DNA from: JBDGPU01 sp042219525
Lineage (GTDB): Archaea; Halobacteriota; Halobacteria; Halobacteriales; Haloferacaceae
Assembly (NCBI GenBank): GCA_042219525.1
Contig: JBDGPU010000156.1
Coordinates: 1 to 35,769, forward strand
Length of the DNA: 35,769 nucleotides
Reading direction: 5' to 3'
The notes under the pieces are model-generated. The model saw nothing but the letters and a program-made list of their open reading frames with translations, was not told the DNA's origin and searched no databases. Made by a program: the position numbers and the translations under genes. This document shows, one piece after another, positions 15,730 through 23,275 of this stretch. Position 1 is the first letter of the stretch. Each line of letters begins with the position of its first letter.

Positions 15730-16036
15730 AGCTGAGTGCCTCCGCTGTGCCCACGACCGGGTCGGCAACCGCGCGGCGAGTTGGGTGCCTGGAACTCGGG
15801 AGCCGCTGGCGCGCGCTCCACAGGACCGGCGATTTCCGGCGGTGTGAGCGACAGTACCGACTGTACGGGAGATAGCAAAAAGAAGACCCCGATTTTGTTC
15901 CGCGAGTGTTTTCTATGTAATAATTCGTTGCCCTGGGTGATAAGTGTTGGGCCGGCAACGTCCTCGAGAAGTGGGCGACCCGTCGGAGGGCCCACCGTCT
16001 AAAGGTATTTCAGCGTGGATCGCCTGAGTTCGCTAT
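15730..16036. promoter_or_regulatory. Divergent control region with two inverted repeats
   Basis: Gene-free region between the NUDIX-like gene (-) and the hypothetical gene at 16037 (+). It contains ACAGT-ACCG-ACTGT (15851-15864) and GTGGGC...GCCCAC (15971-15995). The second lies directly before TCTAAAGGTATTT (about 15998-16010), a TATA-like segment 27-39 bp upstream of the ATG, as expected for a leaderless message with a nearby operator. The middle (15880-15930) is unusually A/T-rich. No binding protein can be named. Confidence 0.4.
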
Positions 16037-16435
16037 ATGCGGATGGAACTCCGGGTGTGCAAGCACTGTTACGACGGATCACACGGGAACGGCCAGAAGA
16101 CGGCGGTCACCCGGGACATGGTGAAATGCGCCGAGCGCATTCGTGAGTACAAGGACCTCATCGGCATCGACTCGCTGTACATCACCTACGTCGAGGAGGG
16201 TGACACCGGCGGCGCCGAGGCCCTGCCGGCCATCGTCGCCTCCATCGAGGACAACCAGATCCAGCTGTCGGACACGCAGCTGGTGATGGAGGACGAAAAC
16301 GAGAACATGCTGGTCTACCCCGAGCCCGACGACATCCTCGAGGTCCTGACCCGGAACATCGATCAGATGTCGGAACAGACCCGCAACGACGTCTCCATCG
16401 ACCTCTCCGAGGAAACGATCGACCTGATCTCCTGA
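16037..16435 (+). CDS. Hypothetical protein with an N-terminal CxxC
   Basis: A 132-residue protein I do not recognise. It opens MRMELRVCKHCYDGSHGNGQ, where Cys8 and Cys11 with nearby histidines could bind metal or form a redox pair. A mixed alpha/beta body follows (SLYITYVEEG; ALPAIVASIEDNQIQL) and then a very acidic helical tail (MEDENENMLVYPEPDDILEVLTRNIDQM). An ATG two codons in (16043) is an alternative start. Base composition and codon use match the neighbours. It has its own upstream TATA-like element and no close operon partner. Confidence 0.7.
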   Translation: MRMELRVCKHCYDGSHGNGQKTAVTRDMVKCAERIREYKDLIGIDSLYITYVEEGDTGGAEALPAIVASIEDNQIQLSDTQLVMEDENENMLVYPEPDDILEVLTRNIDQMSEQTRNDVSIDLSEETIDLIS

Positions 16436-16610
16436 GTGGTCGACCGGGGTCACGTGGACCGCCGTTGCTCGCAATCCGCAGTGGCAACGTAAGCTGGGCC
16501 CGAGGGAGCAGCTTCCAGAGAGGGTTGTCGCGACGGGCGGGCAGGCGAGCAACTGCGACATGGCGAAGCTTTTTTACTTTCGCTACCGATTCCCATGTGA
16601 GGGTTTACCA

Positions 16611-16874
16611 ATGAGTGTTCGAACCGCGCTCAAACAGGCGCGATGGATCACGTTGGGCGTCATGCTGGCCGTGGTGTGGACGCTTGTCGTCGTCGCCGAG
16701 GTGGCCAGCTCGTTTGCTTGGGCTAACTGGGCCGTACAGGATTTCGTCGGACAGTCAGCCATGAGCGGCATCGTCGGGCTGGCCGTGATGGCGATCCTGC
16801 TCGGGCTTCTGGTGGTCCTCTACGGGGAACTGTCCGAAACCGAACCCAATCCAACCCCGTGGCCCCCGGAATAG
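16611..16874 (+). CDS. Small two-span membrane protein
   Basis: An 87-residue protein with two hydrophobic segments, about residues 12-36 and 50-72, joined by a short loop (AWANWAVQDFVGQS), and an acidic, Pro-rich C-terminal tail. The function is unknown. The T-rich CTTTTTTACTTT at about 16568-16579 is a likely TATA region. Its TAG is immediately followed by the ATG of the zinc-ribbon gene, so it heads a tightly packed three-gene unit (16611-17365). Confidence 0.65.
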   Translation: MSVRTALKQARWITLGVMLAVVWTLVVVAEVASSFAWANWAVQDFVGQSAMSGIVGLAVMAILLGLLVVLYGELSETEPNPTPWPPE

Positions 16875-17021
16875 ATGCCCTACTTCGAATGTGAGGAGTG
16901 CGGCCGACTGGCCAACCTCCAACGATTCGAGCGGTCACAGCTCCGCGAGCACTGCCCGGGCTGTGAGGAGACCAGGACCTGGAACGCTGCGTTCGAAGCC
17001 GACGAGGGGGTGTCGTTTTGA
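16875..17021 (+). CDS. 48-residue zinc-ribbon miniprotein
   Basis: A very short gene directly after the TAG of the membrane-protein gene. The protein begins MPYFECEECGRL and carries a second pair in HCPGCEE, giving CxxC (Cys6, Cys9) and CxxC (Cys27, Cys30), the usual four-cysteine zinc ribbon. Small zinc-finger proteins are common in haloarchaea and several affect growth or biofilm phenotypes (established in general terms). Its TGA overlaps the start codon of the next gene (TTGA), which supports it being translated. Confidence 0.7.
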   Translation: MPYFECEECGRLANLQRFERSQLREHCPGCEETRTWNAAFEADEGVSF

Positions 17022-17365
17022 GCCTCGAATTTACCGTGAACGACCGGTTCCTCGCGGCCGCAGAAGACTGGTCGGAGCAGCGAATGACTGACACCGAGGA
17101 CGCGCTGGAAACCAAGGTCGAACAGTCGCTCCTGGAGATCGAACACCTCGTGTCGGACGCCTACGAGGTCGACTTCGAGGTCGACGGCCGGACGGTCATC
17201 CACGAACCGACGGACGAACTCGCTGCGTTTCTCGACAGCCAGACCGAGGGGACTGACCTCGACGAGAGCGAGCTCCTGAAACTCCACGTGGACCTGTTCG
17301 CCAGCGCCTTTCTCGAAGAGGTGGAAGGGGAGGAGCGTCCGCCGGACGCTGCGCCGCCGGAGTAA
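17018..17365 (+). CDS. Hypothetical acidic protein, TTG start
   Basis: A 115-residue soluble protein beginning MSLEFTVNDRFLAAAEDWSE. The apparent start is the TTG overlapping the TGA of the zinc-ribbon gene, which points to coupled translation; a later ATG in the frame (17084) would give a truncated product. Two helical stretches (LETKVEQSLLEIEHLVSDAY; SELLKLHVDLFASAFLEEV) flank a small beta segment. I do not recognise a domain. Being locked to a membrane protein and a zinc ribbon suggests a joint role that I cannot identify. Confidence 0.6.
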   Translation: MSLEFTVNDRFLAAAEDWSEQRMTDTEDALETKVEQSLLEIEHLVSDAYEVDFEVDGRTVIHEPTDELAAFLDSQTEGTDLDESELLKLHVDLFASAFLEEVEGEERPPDAAPPE

Positions 17366-17412
17366 GGCGACTCGCAAGACCGGCGCTGGGCAGGTCCTCA
17401 CCCCGACCACCG

Positions 17413-17426
17413 GAAAGGTTTATTGA
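17413..17426 (+). promoter_or_regulatory. TATA-box region of the 49-residue gene
   Basis: AAAGGTTTATTGACC lies 23-36 bp before the ATG at 17449, the spacing expected for a haloarchaeal TATA box driving a leaderless mRNA. It supports the reality of the small gene behind it. Confidence 0.5.
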
Positions 17427-17448
17427 CCAGCCTTCGCAATGGTAAGGC

Positions 17449-17598
17449 ATGACACACAAGGAAACGGAGTGGCGTCCGAAGGGCGCCGAGGACTTCCACA
17501 ACGGCTTCCCGGTCTGGGACCACGGGATCGCGCCGCACGAGGTAAACGTCGGCGAGGTCGACGGCGACATCGACGCGGCTGACCTCGAAAAGGACTAA
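17449..17598 (+). CDS. 49-residue acidic miniprotein
   Basis: Short gene with its own TATA element. The protein reads MTHKETEWRPKGAEDFHNGF, continues PVWDHGIAPHEVNVGE and ends in an acidic tail (DGDIDAADLEKD). There are no cysteines, no membrane segment and no recognised domain. The aromatic and Pro/His-rich middle looks conserved in style rather than random, and codon use fits the genome. A competing ATG ten bases upstream is in another frame and soon closes. Confidence 0.55.
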   Translation: MTHKETEWRPKGAEDFHNGFPVWDHGIAPHEVNVGEVDGDIDAADLEKD

Positions 17599-17722
17599 CG
17601 GCGTTCGGACGGCCCCCTGCCAAGGGCCGCCGCGCACCGCCAGGTTCGGACCAGCTTTCTCGTAACAGTACGCCTCGCCAGCGACGCCAACGGCTGGGAC
17701 CGCGACCGTCCGGTGGACCGAC

Positions 17723-18946
17723 CTACCGAGGGAACGCCCGCTCGGGCCGCGGCGGCACGTAGAAGTTCGCCCGGGAGACCACGGTGATGAAGTTCAACAG
17801 TCCGTTGTTCTTCCGGTCAGTGATGTCGGAGTGGTCATCCCGGAGATACCAGCCGTTCATAGCCCGCCGGGTCCGCTCGAAGTCGTCGAGGTCGCGCTGG
17901 AGCGCGAGGAAGTTGAGGCCGGCCTGACCGCCGTCGACGGTGTTGAAATCGCGCCGGAGGATGAGGGGCCTGCCGTCCTCGCGAGCGCGGGCCACCTTCT
18001 CGAAGTGACCGACGACGCCGTGCTCGCTGGCGTGCTCGGGTACCGAGTCCGGAACCGGTACCTCCTGGGTGAAGGTTTCGACCTCCTCGGGCGACGTTTC
18101 CGGCGAGAACATCCGTGCGACTCGGCCGGCCTCGTCCATCTCCCACCACCCCTGTAGCGATTCGCGTAGCCGCGAGAGGTGCATGGTCGTGCCGTCCGCG
18201 TACTGCCCGTCGGGGATCGTCACTGCGTCCTCGGTGGCCTGCGTCTTTGTGCGACCGGAGAAGAAGCCGGTGAACAGCGGCGCGTCTTCGGGGACCATTC
18301 CCTCGGGGACGCCCTCGGCGTCGGCGTGGGCCGCGGGGAGCCCCTCGCCGACGAACCCCGTCCGCTGTGAGGCGACCGTGAACACCTCCTCGAGTTGGTC
18401 CTCGACGGGGGTGTCCCCGAGGGTGTCGCGCTCGCCGAACATGGCGGCACCGACGGCAGCCAGGTGCGAGGGCACGTCGCTCGCGAGCACCAGTGCGGCG
18501 TCGAACTCGAGGAGGTCGGGGTCGTCCGTGCGCGAGTGGACGCGCGGGTGACGAACGGGCGAGGACTCGAGCCGGTCGATGCGCGAGAAGTATCCCGATC
18601 CCCACGCGAGCAGGTGCAGGAGTCCGGATGGCCCCCATTCGTAGGCCGATTCGAGGGTGCGCATCGCCCGCTCGACGGTCCGAGCGGCCTCGTCGGACGG
18701 CTCGACGTCGAGGTCGAGCAGGTACACCCGGTGGTGCCGCGGTGGCAGCGGGTTGCCGTCCGCGTCCCGACGGAGCGTGTCGTCCCAGCCATGCTGGCGC
18801 ACCGGGAGCTCGGCCGCACGCGGGTTCGGCGGCAGGTCCGCGGTCGGCGACTCCGCGCGGCCCGCGAAGAACTGGGCGCAGCCGGCGAAACCGACCGCTC
18901 CGGAAACCGCGGCGAGGTGACGGAACAGGTCGCGCCGCGAGATCAT
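17723..18946 (-). CDS. Tat-exported Dyp-peroxidase-like lipoprotein
   Basis: A 407-residue protein. The N-terminus ISRRDLFRHL is a twin-arginine motif and FAGC a lipobox, so the mature protein is probably a membrane-anchored lipoprotein outside the cell. The body resembles dye-decolorizing (Dyp-type) haem peroxidases: HGVVGHFEKV with a candidate proximal His, then LILRRDFNT and GLNFLALQRDLDDFERTRRAM in the C-terminal half. Where Dyp enzymes carry GxxDG, the best match here is GFVGEG, with Glu rather than Asp, so peroxidase activity is uncertain. It is a single gene, divergent from the zinc-ribbon gene at 19136. Confidence 0.75.
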   Translation of the reverse strand: MISRRDLFRHLAAVSGAVGFAGCAQFFAGRAESPTADLPPNPRAAELPVRQHGWDDTLRRDADGNPLPPRHHRVYLLDLDVEPSDEAARTVERAMRTLESAYEWGPSGLLHLLAWGSGYFSRIDRLESSPVRHPRVHSRTDDPDLLEFDAALVLASDVPSHLAAVGAAMFGERDTLGDTPVEDQLEEVFTVASQRTGFVGEGLPAAHADAEGVPEGMVPEDAPLFTGFFSGRTKTQATEDAVTIPDGQYADGTTMHLSRLRESLQGWWEMDEAGRVARMFSPETSPEEVETFTQEVPVPDSVPEHASEHGVVGHFEKVARAREDGRPLILRRDFNTVDGGQAGLNFLALQRDLDDFERTRRAMNGWYLRDDHSDITDRKNNGLLNFITVVSRANFYVPPRPERAFPR

Positions 18947-19135
18947 GCGAATCCATCACACACCTAGGAGTGTACCGGCAAAAGCCTTGCTGGCTGTCGA
19001 ACGGCGACAGATTCGTTTTTCCGTCGTCCAGTGGAAAAGGGGGGTCGCCGAACTGGTTGCGGGACGAATCACTCCGGCCTGAAGCGGCGTCACACCTACG
19101 TCGCTGGCGAGCCAAGGAGCGGACGATTTCCACGA

Positions 19136-19405
19136 ATGACCCGTTCCCGAAACGTCATTCCCCGAGCGCGGTTGCGGGAGGGGGCCGTCGAATGTCCGCT
19201 CTGCGGCCGCCAGATCGCGGCCCCGACGGAGCGGCTGGTCGCCTTCGGCGTGGTCGAGGAGCTTACACCAGAAACCGCCGATGCGGTCGAGTGCCCCTCG
19301 TGCACCGGGGTGACGTTCGTCGACGAGGCGCCAGAAGTTGAGGTAGATCGGGATGACGCGACTGTGGACGACGCGGACCGGGATGAGGCGGGCGAGGGCG
19401 GATGA
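19136..19405 (+). CDS. Small zinc-ribbon protein with an acidic tail
   Basis: An 89-residue protein from the ATG at 19136. VECPLCGR (Cys20, Cys23) and VECPSCTG (Cys53, Cys56) form a four-cysteine zinc ribbon with a 29-residue spacer. The last 25 residues are almost entirely Asp, Glu, Val and Arg. The frame is open to 19031, but the extra N-terminus has no family character. Function unknown; nucleic-acid or protein binding is the usual role of such folds. Confidence 0.65.
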   Translation: MTRSRNVIPRARLREGAVECPLCGRQIAAPTERLVAFGVVEELTPETADAVECPSCTGVTFVDEAPEVEVDRDDATVDDADRDEAGEGG

Positions 19406-19592
19406 GCGCCGGCCGCCACCGACCGGAGTGGTCGGTCTCGATTGCCCACCCCGTGTCCCCTGTTCGTGACGGCCTCTCGCTTGGCAATTCGAAACAAAAA
19501 GTCCGGATGGGACAAACGTTTTGTTGTTGCTTCCGTAGCTAGATCAAAGTGAGTCACTTCCCGCAACGTCCAATTCGCATCCACATCACCCA

Positions 19593-19706
19593 ATGCCGAC
19601 GGACGTAGCGGCCGCAATACTCGTGCTCGGCGGCGTGGTGTTCGGCGTAATCACGTACGACATCTACCGACGGTACTGGGGGACCCTGACGACGGAAGAC
19701 AACTAA
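19593..19706 (+). CDS. 37-residue single-span membrane protein
   Basis: Tiny gene: MPTDVAAAILVLGGVVFGVI forms one hydrophobic helix, followed by a basic YDIYRRYWG and a polar tail. Its TAA shares one base with the ATG of the next gene (TAATG), so it is translationally coupled to two further membrane proteins. By size and topology it resembles accessory subunits of respiratory complexes, but no sequence motif supports a specific assignment. Confidence 0.6.
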   Translation: MPTDVAAAILVLGGVVFGVITYDIYRRYWGTLTTEDN

Positions 19707-19984
19707 TGGCAGTAGAGACCGACTCCGACCGCTGGCTCGACGCGGCGACAGCCGTGGCCTACCTTCGAATAACGGTGTACACACTGACCGGGCTGCTCGG
19801 ACTGTCGCTGCTGGCCGTCGGCACCGTCGGCATCATTGCCGAACTGAAAGGGACGTGGCACTGGTCCATCCACTTCGAGTCCACGATCAGCTACCTCGGG
19901 CTCTTCACCAGCCGCCTGCTGGCCGTACTCGTTCCACTGTTCCTCCTGCTCGTCGTAAGCCGGCGGTTGATCGACGATGCGTGA
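19706..19984 (+). CDS. Two-span membrane protein, paralogue 1
   Basis: A 92-residue protein with hydrophobic segments at about residues 21-46 and 66-86. Between them is AELKGTWHWSIHFESTISYL, which corresponds to AELLGTWEYYFVMEKAVAFA in the next gene, so the two are tandem paralogues. The end overlaps the next gene by 8 bp. Unknown function; the conserved AEL-x-GTW turn is the feature to search with. Confidence 0.62.
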   Translation: MAVETDSDRWLDAATAVAYLRITVYTLTGLLGLSLLAVGTVGIIAELKGTWHWSIHFESTISYLGLFTSRLLAVLVPLFLLLVVSRRLIDDA

Positions 19985-20213
19985 CGATTCCAGGAATCGG
20001 CTGGCGGAAGTTGCAGTCGGGTCCTTCGGCATCCTCTGTGCGGTCCTGGTGGTCGTGGGCATCGTCAGCGTGGTGGCGGAGCTGCTGGGCACCTGGGAGT
20101 ACTACTTCGTGATGGAGAAAGCAGTCGCGTTCGCGACACCGGTAGCAGTCGTGCTGAGCGGCACGGTGGTCGTCACCGGCGTGGCTGCGGCCGTCCGGGT
20201 CGACTCCGGATAG
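19977..20213 (+). CDS. Two-span membrane protein, paralogue 2
   Basis: A 78-residue protein with segments at about residues 14-36 and 50-72 and the shared AELLGTWEYY turn. Its ATG lies inside the 3' end of its paralogue. Together with the 37-residue gene it forms a three-gene unit (19593-20213) made only of small membrane proteins. The unit ends convergently against the torD-like gene of the formate dehydrogenase locus; cofunction is possible but unproven. Confidence 0.62.
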   Translation: MRDDSRNRLAEVAVGSFGILCAVLVVVGIVSVVAELLGTWEYYFVMEKAVAFATPVAVVLSGTVVVTGVAAAVRVDSG

Positions 20214-20239
20214 GCCCGTCTGCCGGGCGGCCGTCTCCA

Positions 20240-20316
20240 CCCGGGTTTTTCAGCGGGGGGACGACTCGCCTGGGTTTTCAGCCGGGGGACGACTCGCCTG
20301 GGTTTTTCAGCCGAGG
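20240..20316 (+). terminator. Three T-rich direct repeats, probable terminator region
   Basis: The motif GGGTTTTTCAGCCGGGGGAC with a following GACTCGCC recurs at 20243, 20272 and 20300 (periods of 29 and 28 bp). Each copy has a run of four or five T on the + strand, directly after the small-membrane-protein operon and before the convergent torD-like gene. Runs of T after GC-rich sequence are the usual archaeal termination signal, so serial termination is a reasonable reading; equally it may simply be a tandem repeat. Confidence 0.5.
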
Positions 20317-20336
20317 ACCGTCTCTGACCGGGCTCG

Positions 20337-20969
20337 TCAACCGGGAACCATCTGCGCGACGAGTTCGTCCTCGAAGTCGGCGAGCCCCCTGAAGACGAGC
20401 GCCGCAGCGAGGAACAGCCCGGGGTCGGCCTCCTCACGCATCTCTTCGAGGAACGGGTCGACCCACGTCAGCAGGTGTTCGTCGAGGAACACACGCTCGA
20501 AGCCGAACGTCTCCTCCTGCCCCTGGCGCTGGCGATTGATGAGGTTCCGCAGGAACGCCAGTTCGACCGCGATGAAGTCGTTCTCCTCCGGATACTCCTC
20601 CGGTGGGGTCCATCCCGCGGCCGAGTAGCTCGCCTCCACCTCCGCGAGTCCCTCCCCGATGAACTCCGTGTCGTCGCGGTAGTACGTCTCGTGGGGCAAC
20701 ACGGTGGGTCGGGGGCCGACGAACAGTTCGGTGTACGTCCGTTCGACCTCCTCGTGGACTGCCTCGATAGGGCGGTCGCGGTTGGCCTCGCGCCACTCGT
20801 CGACCATCCCGAACCCCTCGTCGATGTAGTCGTTCACCGGTTCGTCGGGAGTCTGTATCTCCTCGCTCAACAGCCGTTCGAGGAACGACTCGCTCGGGAC
20901 GTCCCAGAACACCTCGACCAGGAAGTCCACGAGTTCGAGCCGTGCCTCGTAGATTGCTTCGTCGTTCAT
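20337..20969 (-). CDS. TorD/DmsD-family molybdoenzyme chaperone
   Basis: An all-helical protein of 210 residues. The blocks RTYTELFVGPRPTVLPHETYY and ENDFIAVELAFLRNLINRQ are the hallmarks of the TorD/NarJ/DmsD family, which bind the Tat signal and the apoenzyme of molybdopterin oxidoreductases until the cofactor is inserted. The ATG at 20969 overlaps the TGA of the upstream HdrA-like gene (ATGA), so the two are cotranscribed. The obvious client is the Tat-dependent formate dehydrogenase encoded divergently at 23276. Confidence 0.9.
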   Translation of the reverse strand: MNDEAIYEARLELVDFLVEVFWDVPSESFLERLLSEEIQTPDEPVNDYIDEGFGMVDEWREANRDRPIEAVHEEVERTYTELFVGPRPTVLPHETYYRDDTEFIGEGLAEVEASYSAAGWTPPEEYPEENDFIAVELAFLRNLINRQRQGQEETFGFERVFLDEHLLTWVDPFLEEMREEADPGLFLAAALVFRGLADFEDELVAQMVPG

Positions 20970-23101
20970 CGCATCTCACCTTCCTCGAACAGCAGTCGGG
21001 ACCGGCAGTCGGCACAGTACTCGAAGATGTCGTGGTCGCTTCCCGGCGCGATACCTTCGACCATGTCGCCCACCTCCTCCTGGATTTTTTCGGCGGACCC
21101 GACGCTCGTGAACGGCTTGCCACAGCGCACGCACTCCAGCATCTCGCCCTCGTGGACGGTCTGCCACTCCGGCTCGTCGCCGTCGCGTCGCTCCGGAAGC
21201 AACGACAGGTCGAGCCCGTCCTGCATGGTGATCGCCGTCTCGGGACAGCCCTCCTCGCAGAGCCCACAGTTCACACATCGCTCGTGGTTGAACTGGAGGT
21301 TCCCCTCGGACGTGCGACGGATGGCGTCGGTGGGACAGAGGTTGGAACACGTCGGCGTGAGGTTGCAGGCGTCGCTCACCTCCAGCCGGCCGAAGTCCTT
21401 CAGCCCGCGAACGAGGTCGCGCTCGGCGTCGACGTGACGGAGGATCGTCCGGACGGACTCGAGCGTCCACTCGTGGCTGTTGAACTCCGGATTTGGCCGT
21501 TCGTCGTCGACGACCCCGGTCGCCACATGCTCGCCAGTCGGGACGGGCGAGGCCGCCAGGCGGTCGGCGAACGACTGAAGATCGTCGACGAACGGCTCGT
21601 GGTCGGTGCCGGGTGCGAAGAAGGCTACCCGCTCGCCGAGACCGAGGTCGTGAGTCGCCTGGTTCAACCGCTCGACAAGGGCGGCCTTCGGGTCCGGGCC
21701 CGAGTGGAGGCAGTCCGCCCCGCAACCGACGATGGCGACCCCGTCCGCTCCCGCCGCAAGCGCGTGCATGACGTGGGCCTCGCCGACGGTGTCCGTGCAG
21801 TTCACCCGCACCGGCAGGACCGGTGGGTAGGCGACGTCCTCACCCTGGCCAGCGCGACGGCCGTACTCGCGGAGGCGGTCCGCGGCCCGCTCCGAGCAGA
21901 CGAACCCGATGACGGGCGTCTCGATGCCGCCCGGGTCCCGCGAGAACGGCCACCAGCCCTCGTCGTTCTTCTCGTCCAGGAGTGCCTCCACCTCGCGGGC
22001 GATGCGCTCGTTCGACGGCTCGCGGAGGGTAACGGCGCCGGTGGGACACGAGCTCGTACAGGCCCCGCAGTTCTGACACGCCACGGGGTCGAACTCGACC
22101 TCGTCGACCGCCGGCCGCGCGACTGCGCCGTGGGGACACGCGTCCGTGCAGGCGGTACATCCTTCCTGGCTCGACGAACCCGCAGCACAGACGTCCATCT
22201 CGAGGTCGAGGTGCTGTGGCTTCTCGACGCCCCCGAGCAGGTGTTCGACCGCGGCGGCGGTGCCGGCGTCGAACCGCGTGTAAAAGCCGACGCGGCCGCC
22301 GACGGTCTCCGGCGTCATGCTCGGAGCGACGACCTGGTCGGCCGACAGCGTGCGTTCGACCCCGTCGAGGTCGATGGCGTCGGTCGGACAGCAGTTCACC
22401 CACTCGCCGCGAGGCGCCTCGGGGTCGATGTCGACTGGGCGTGCGGTCACCATCCCGTCCGGTCCCTCACGAACGCAATCCATGCAGCTGATGCAGTCCT
22501 CGGTGACCCGAGCCTCGACGTTGACCTCGAAGTCGCCGAACTGTCCGTCCACTTCACGCACGCGACCCCGCTCGATGGTTACCGATTCGAGGTCCTCCGC
22601 CCCGGAGAGGTCCCGGCCGTCGGCGACGAGCGTCACGTCGGCGTCGTCCGCGAGCGTCGACGCCGCGTCCGGGTCGCCGACGACGAGCACCCGGTCGCCG
22701 GCGTCTCGGGTGACGGTCTTGGAGACCGCTTCCGCACGGAGACCAGCATGGGTGGCGTTAATCCGCCGGGCCACCTTGTCTGTCGCCTCGTTGCTGTCGT
22801 GGACCCGGGCGGCCAGCTCGCGATGATCGATAAACTCCGTCGCCTCGGGGTGTAATCCGAGGCCGTCGGCGAGCTCGTGGATGCGGTCCTTGCAGGTCCG
22901 CTCGGCCGCCGTCACGATGAGTTGTTCGAGGTCGTGCTCGTCGACGACGTGTGCCATCGCGTCGCGGCCCTCCAGACACAGTTGCTCCGAGCTCCCCACT
23001 ACGTCGACGTTTCGGACCCCGTCCCGAACCGTTTCGAGGTCGATATCGCTCGAGCCGCCACACGAACAGACGAAAGCCCCGACGTTCATCCCTTTCGTCA
23101 T
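20966..23101 (-). CDS. HdrA/MvhD-like multi-cluster iron-sulfur protein lacking the FAD domain
   Basis: A cytoplasmic protein of 711 residues with no signal peptide. Residues 1-80 resemble the N-terminal domain of heterodisulfide reductase HdrA (VCSCGG at 11-16, LCLEG near 41, AAERTCKDRIHE at 65-76). Where HdrA has a flavin-binding domain of several hundred residues, only about 60 remain (130-190), without a GxGxxG. Then come CISCMDC (203-209) with CC at 237-238; CTACTDAC (315-322); CQNCGACTSSC (342-352); an MvhD-like domain at 396-500 (GFVCSERAAD, VRVNCTDTV, GVAIVGCGADC); CNLTPTCSNLC (579-589); CVNCGLCEEGC (609-619); and a C-terminal zinc-ribbon-like pair CVRC (657-660) and CADC (696-699). 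It is likely an electron-transfer hub. It is cotranscribed with torD and divergent from the formate dehydrogenase. Confidence 0.85.
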   Translation of the reverse strand: MTKGMNVGAFVCSCGGSSDIDLETVRDGVRNVDVVGSSEQLCLEGRDAMAHVVDEHDLEQLIVTAAERTCKDRIHELADGLGLHPEATEFIDHRELAARVHDSNEATDKVARRINATHAGLRAEAVSKTVTRDAGDRVLVVGDPDAASTLADDADVTLVADGRDLSGAEDLESVTIERGRVREVDGQFGDFEVNVEARVTEDCISCMDCVREGPDGMVTARPVDIDPEAPRGEWVNCCPTDAIDLDGVERTLSADQVVAPSMTPETVGGRVGFYTRFDAGTAAAVEHLLGGVEKPQHLDLEMDVCAAGSSSQEGCTACTDACPHGAVARPAVDEVEFDPVACQNCGACTSSCPTGAVTLREPSNERIAREVEALLDEKNDEGWWPFSRDPGGIETPVIGFVCSERAADRLREYGRRAGQGEDVAYPPVLPVRVNCTDTVGEAHVMHALAAGADGVAIVGCGADCLHSGPDPKAALVERLNQATHDLGLGERVAFFAPGTDHEPFVDDLQSFADRLAASPVPTGEHVATGVVDDERPNPEFNSHEWTLESVRTILRHVDAERDLVRGLKDFGRLEVSDACNLTPTCSNLCPTDAIRRTSEGNLQFNHERCVNCGLCEEGCPETAITMQDGLDLSLLPERRDGDEPEWQTVHEGEMLECVRCGKPFTSVGSAEKIQEEVGDMVEGIAPGSDHDIFEYCADCRSRLLFEEGEMR

Positions 23102-23275
23102 ACGGCCATCGAAACAAAAATCCCCCGCAAGATGTTAGCCAACCAATACTAGAATCGGCCGAAGGCGCTCGGATGTTTTCGGCTTGCCTAAATCCCACAG
23201 CAATTTATTAATATTAGGGAGACCATGTCCTATGGGAACAGGTATCAACCATGCGAGTAACACCACTGGGGCAGG
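23102..23275. promoter_or_regulatory. Divergent promoter region of the formate dehydrogenase locus
   Basis: A region of 174 bp serves two divergent operons. On the + strand, CAATTTATTAATATTAGGG (about 23201-23219) is the best TATA region for the dehydrogenase and would give a leader of about 30 nt. An inverted repeat GCCGAA...TTCGGC (about 23158-23186) lies between the two presumed promoters and CCTAA...TTAGG brackets the TATA region; either could be an operator for co-regulation. The minus-strand promoter is less clear. Confidence 0.45.

Noticed and set aside
19593..19706. Assigning the 37-residue protein as a CcoQ- or CydX-type oxidase subunit
   Set aside because: Only size and single-span topology agree; no oxidase genes adjoin and no motif supports it.
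20942..22855. 637-codon + strand frame antisense to the HdrA-like gene
   Set aside because: Arg/Val/Asp-rich composition characteristic of an antisense frame and no recognisable motif, whereas the opposite strand has ordered cysteine clusters.
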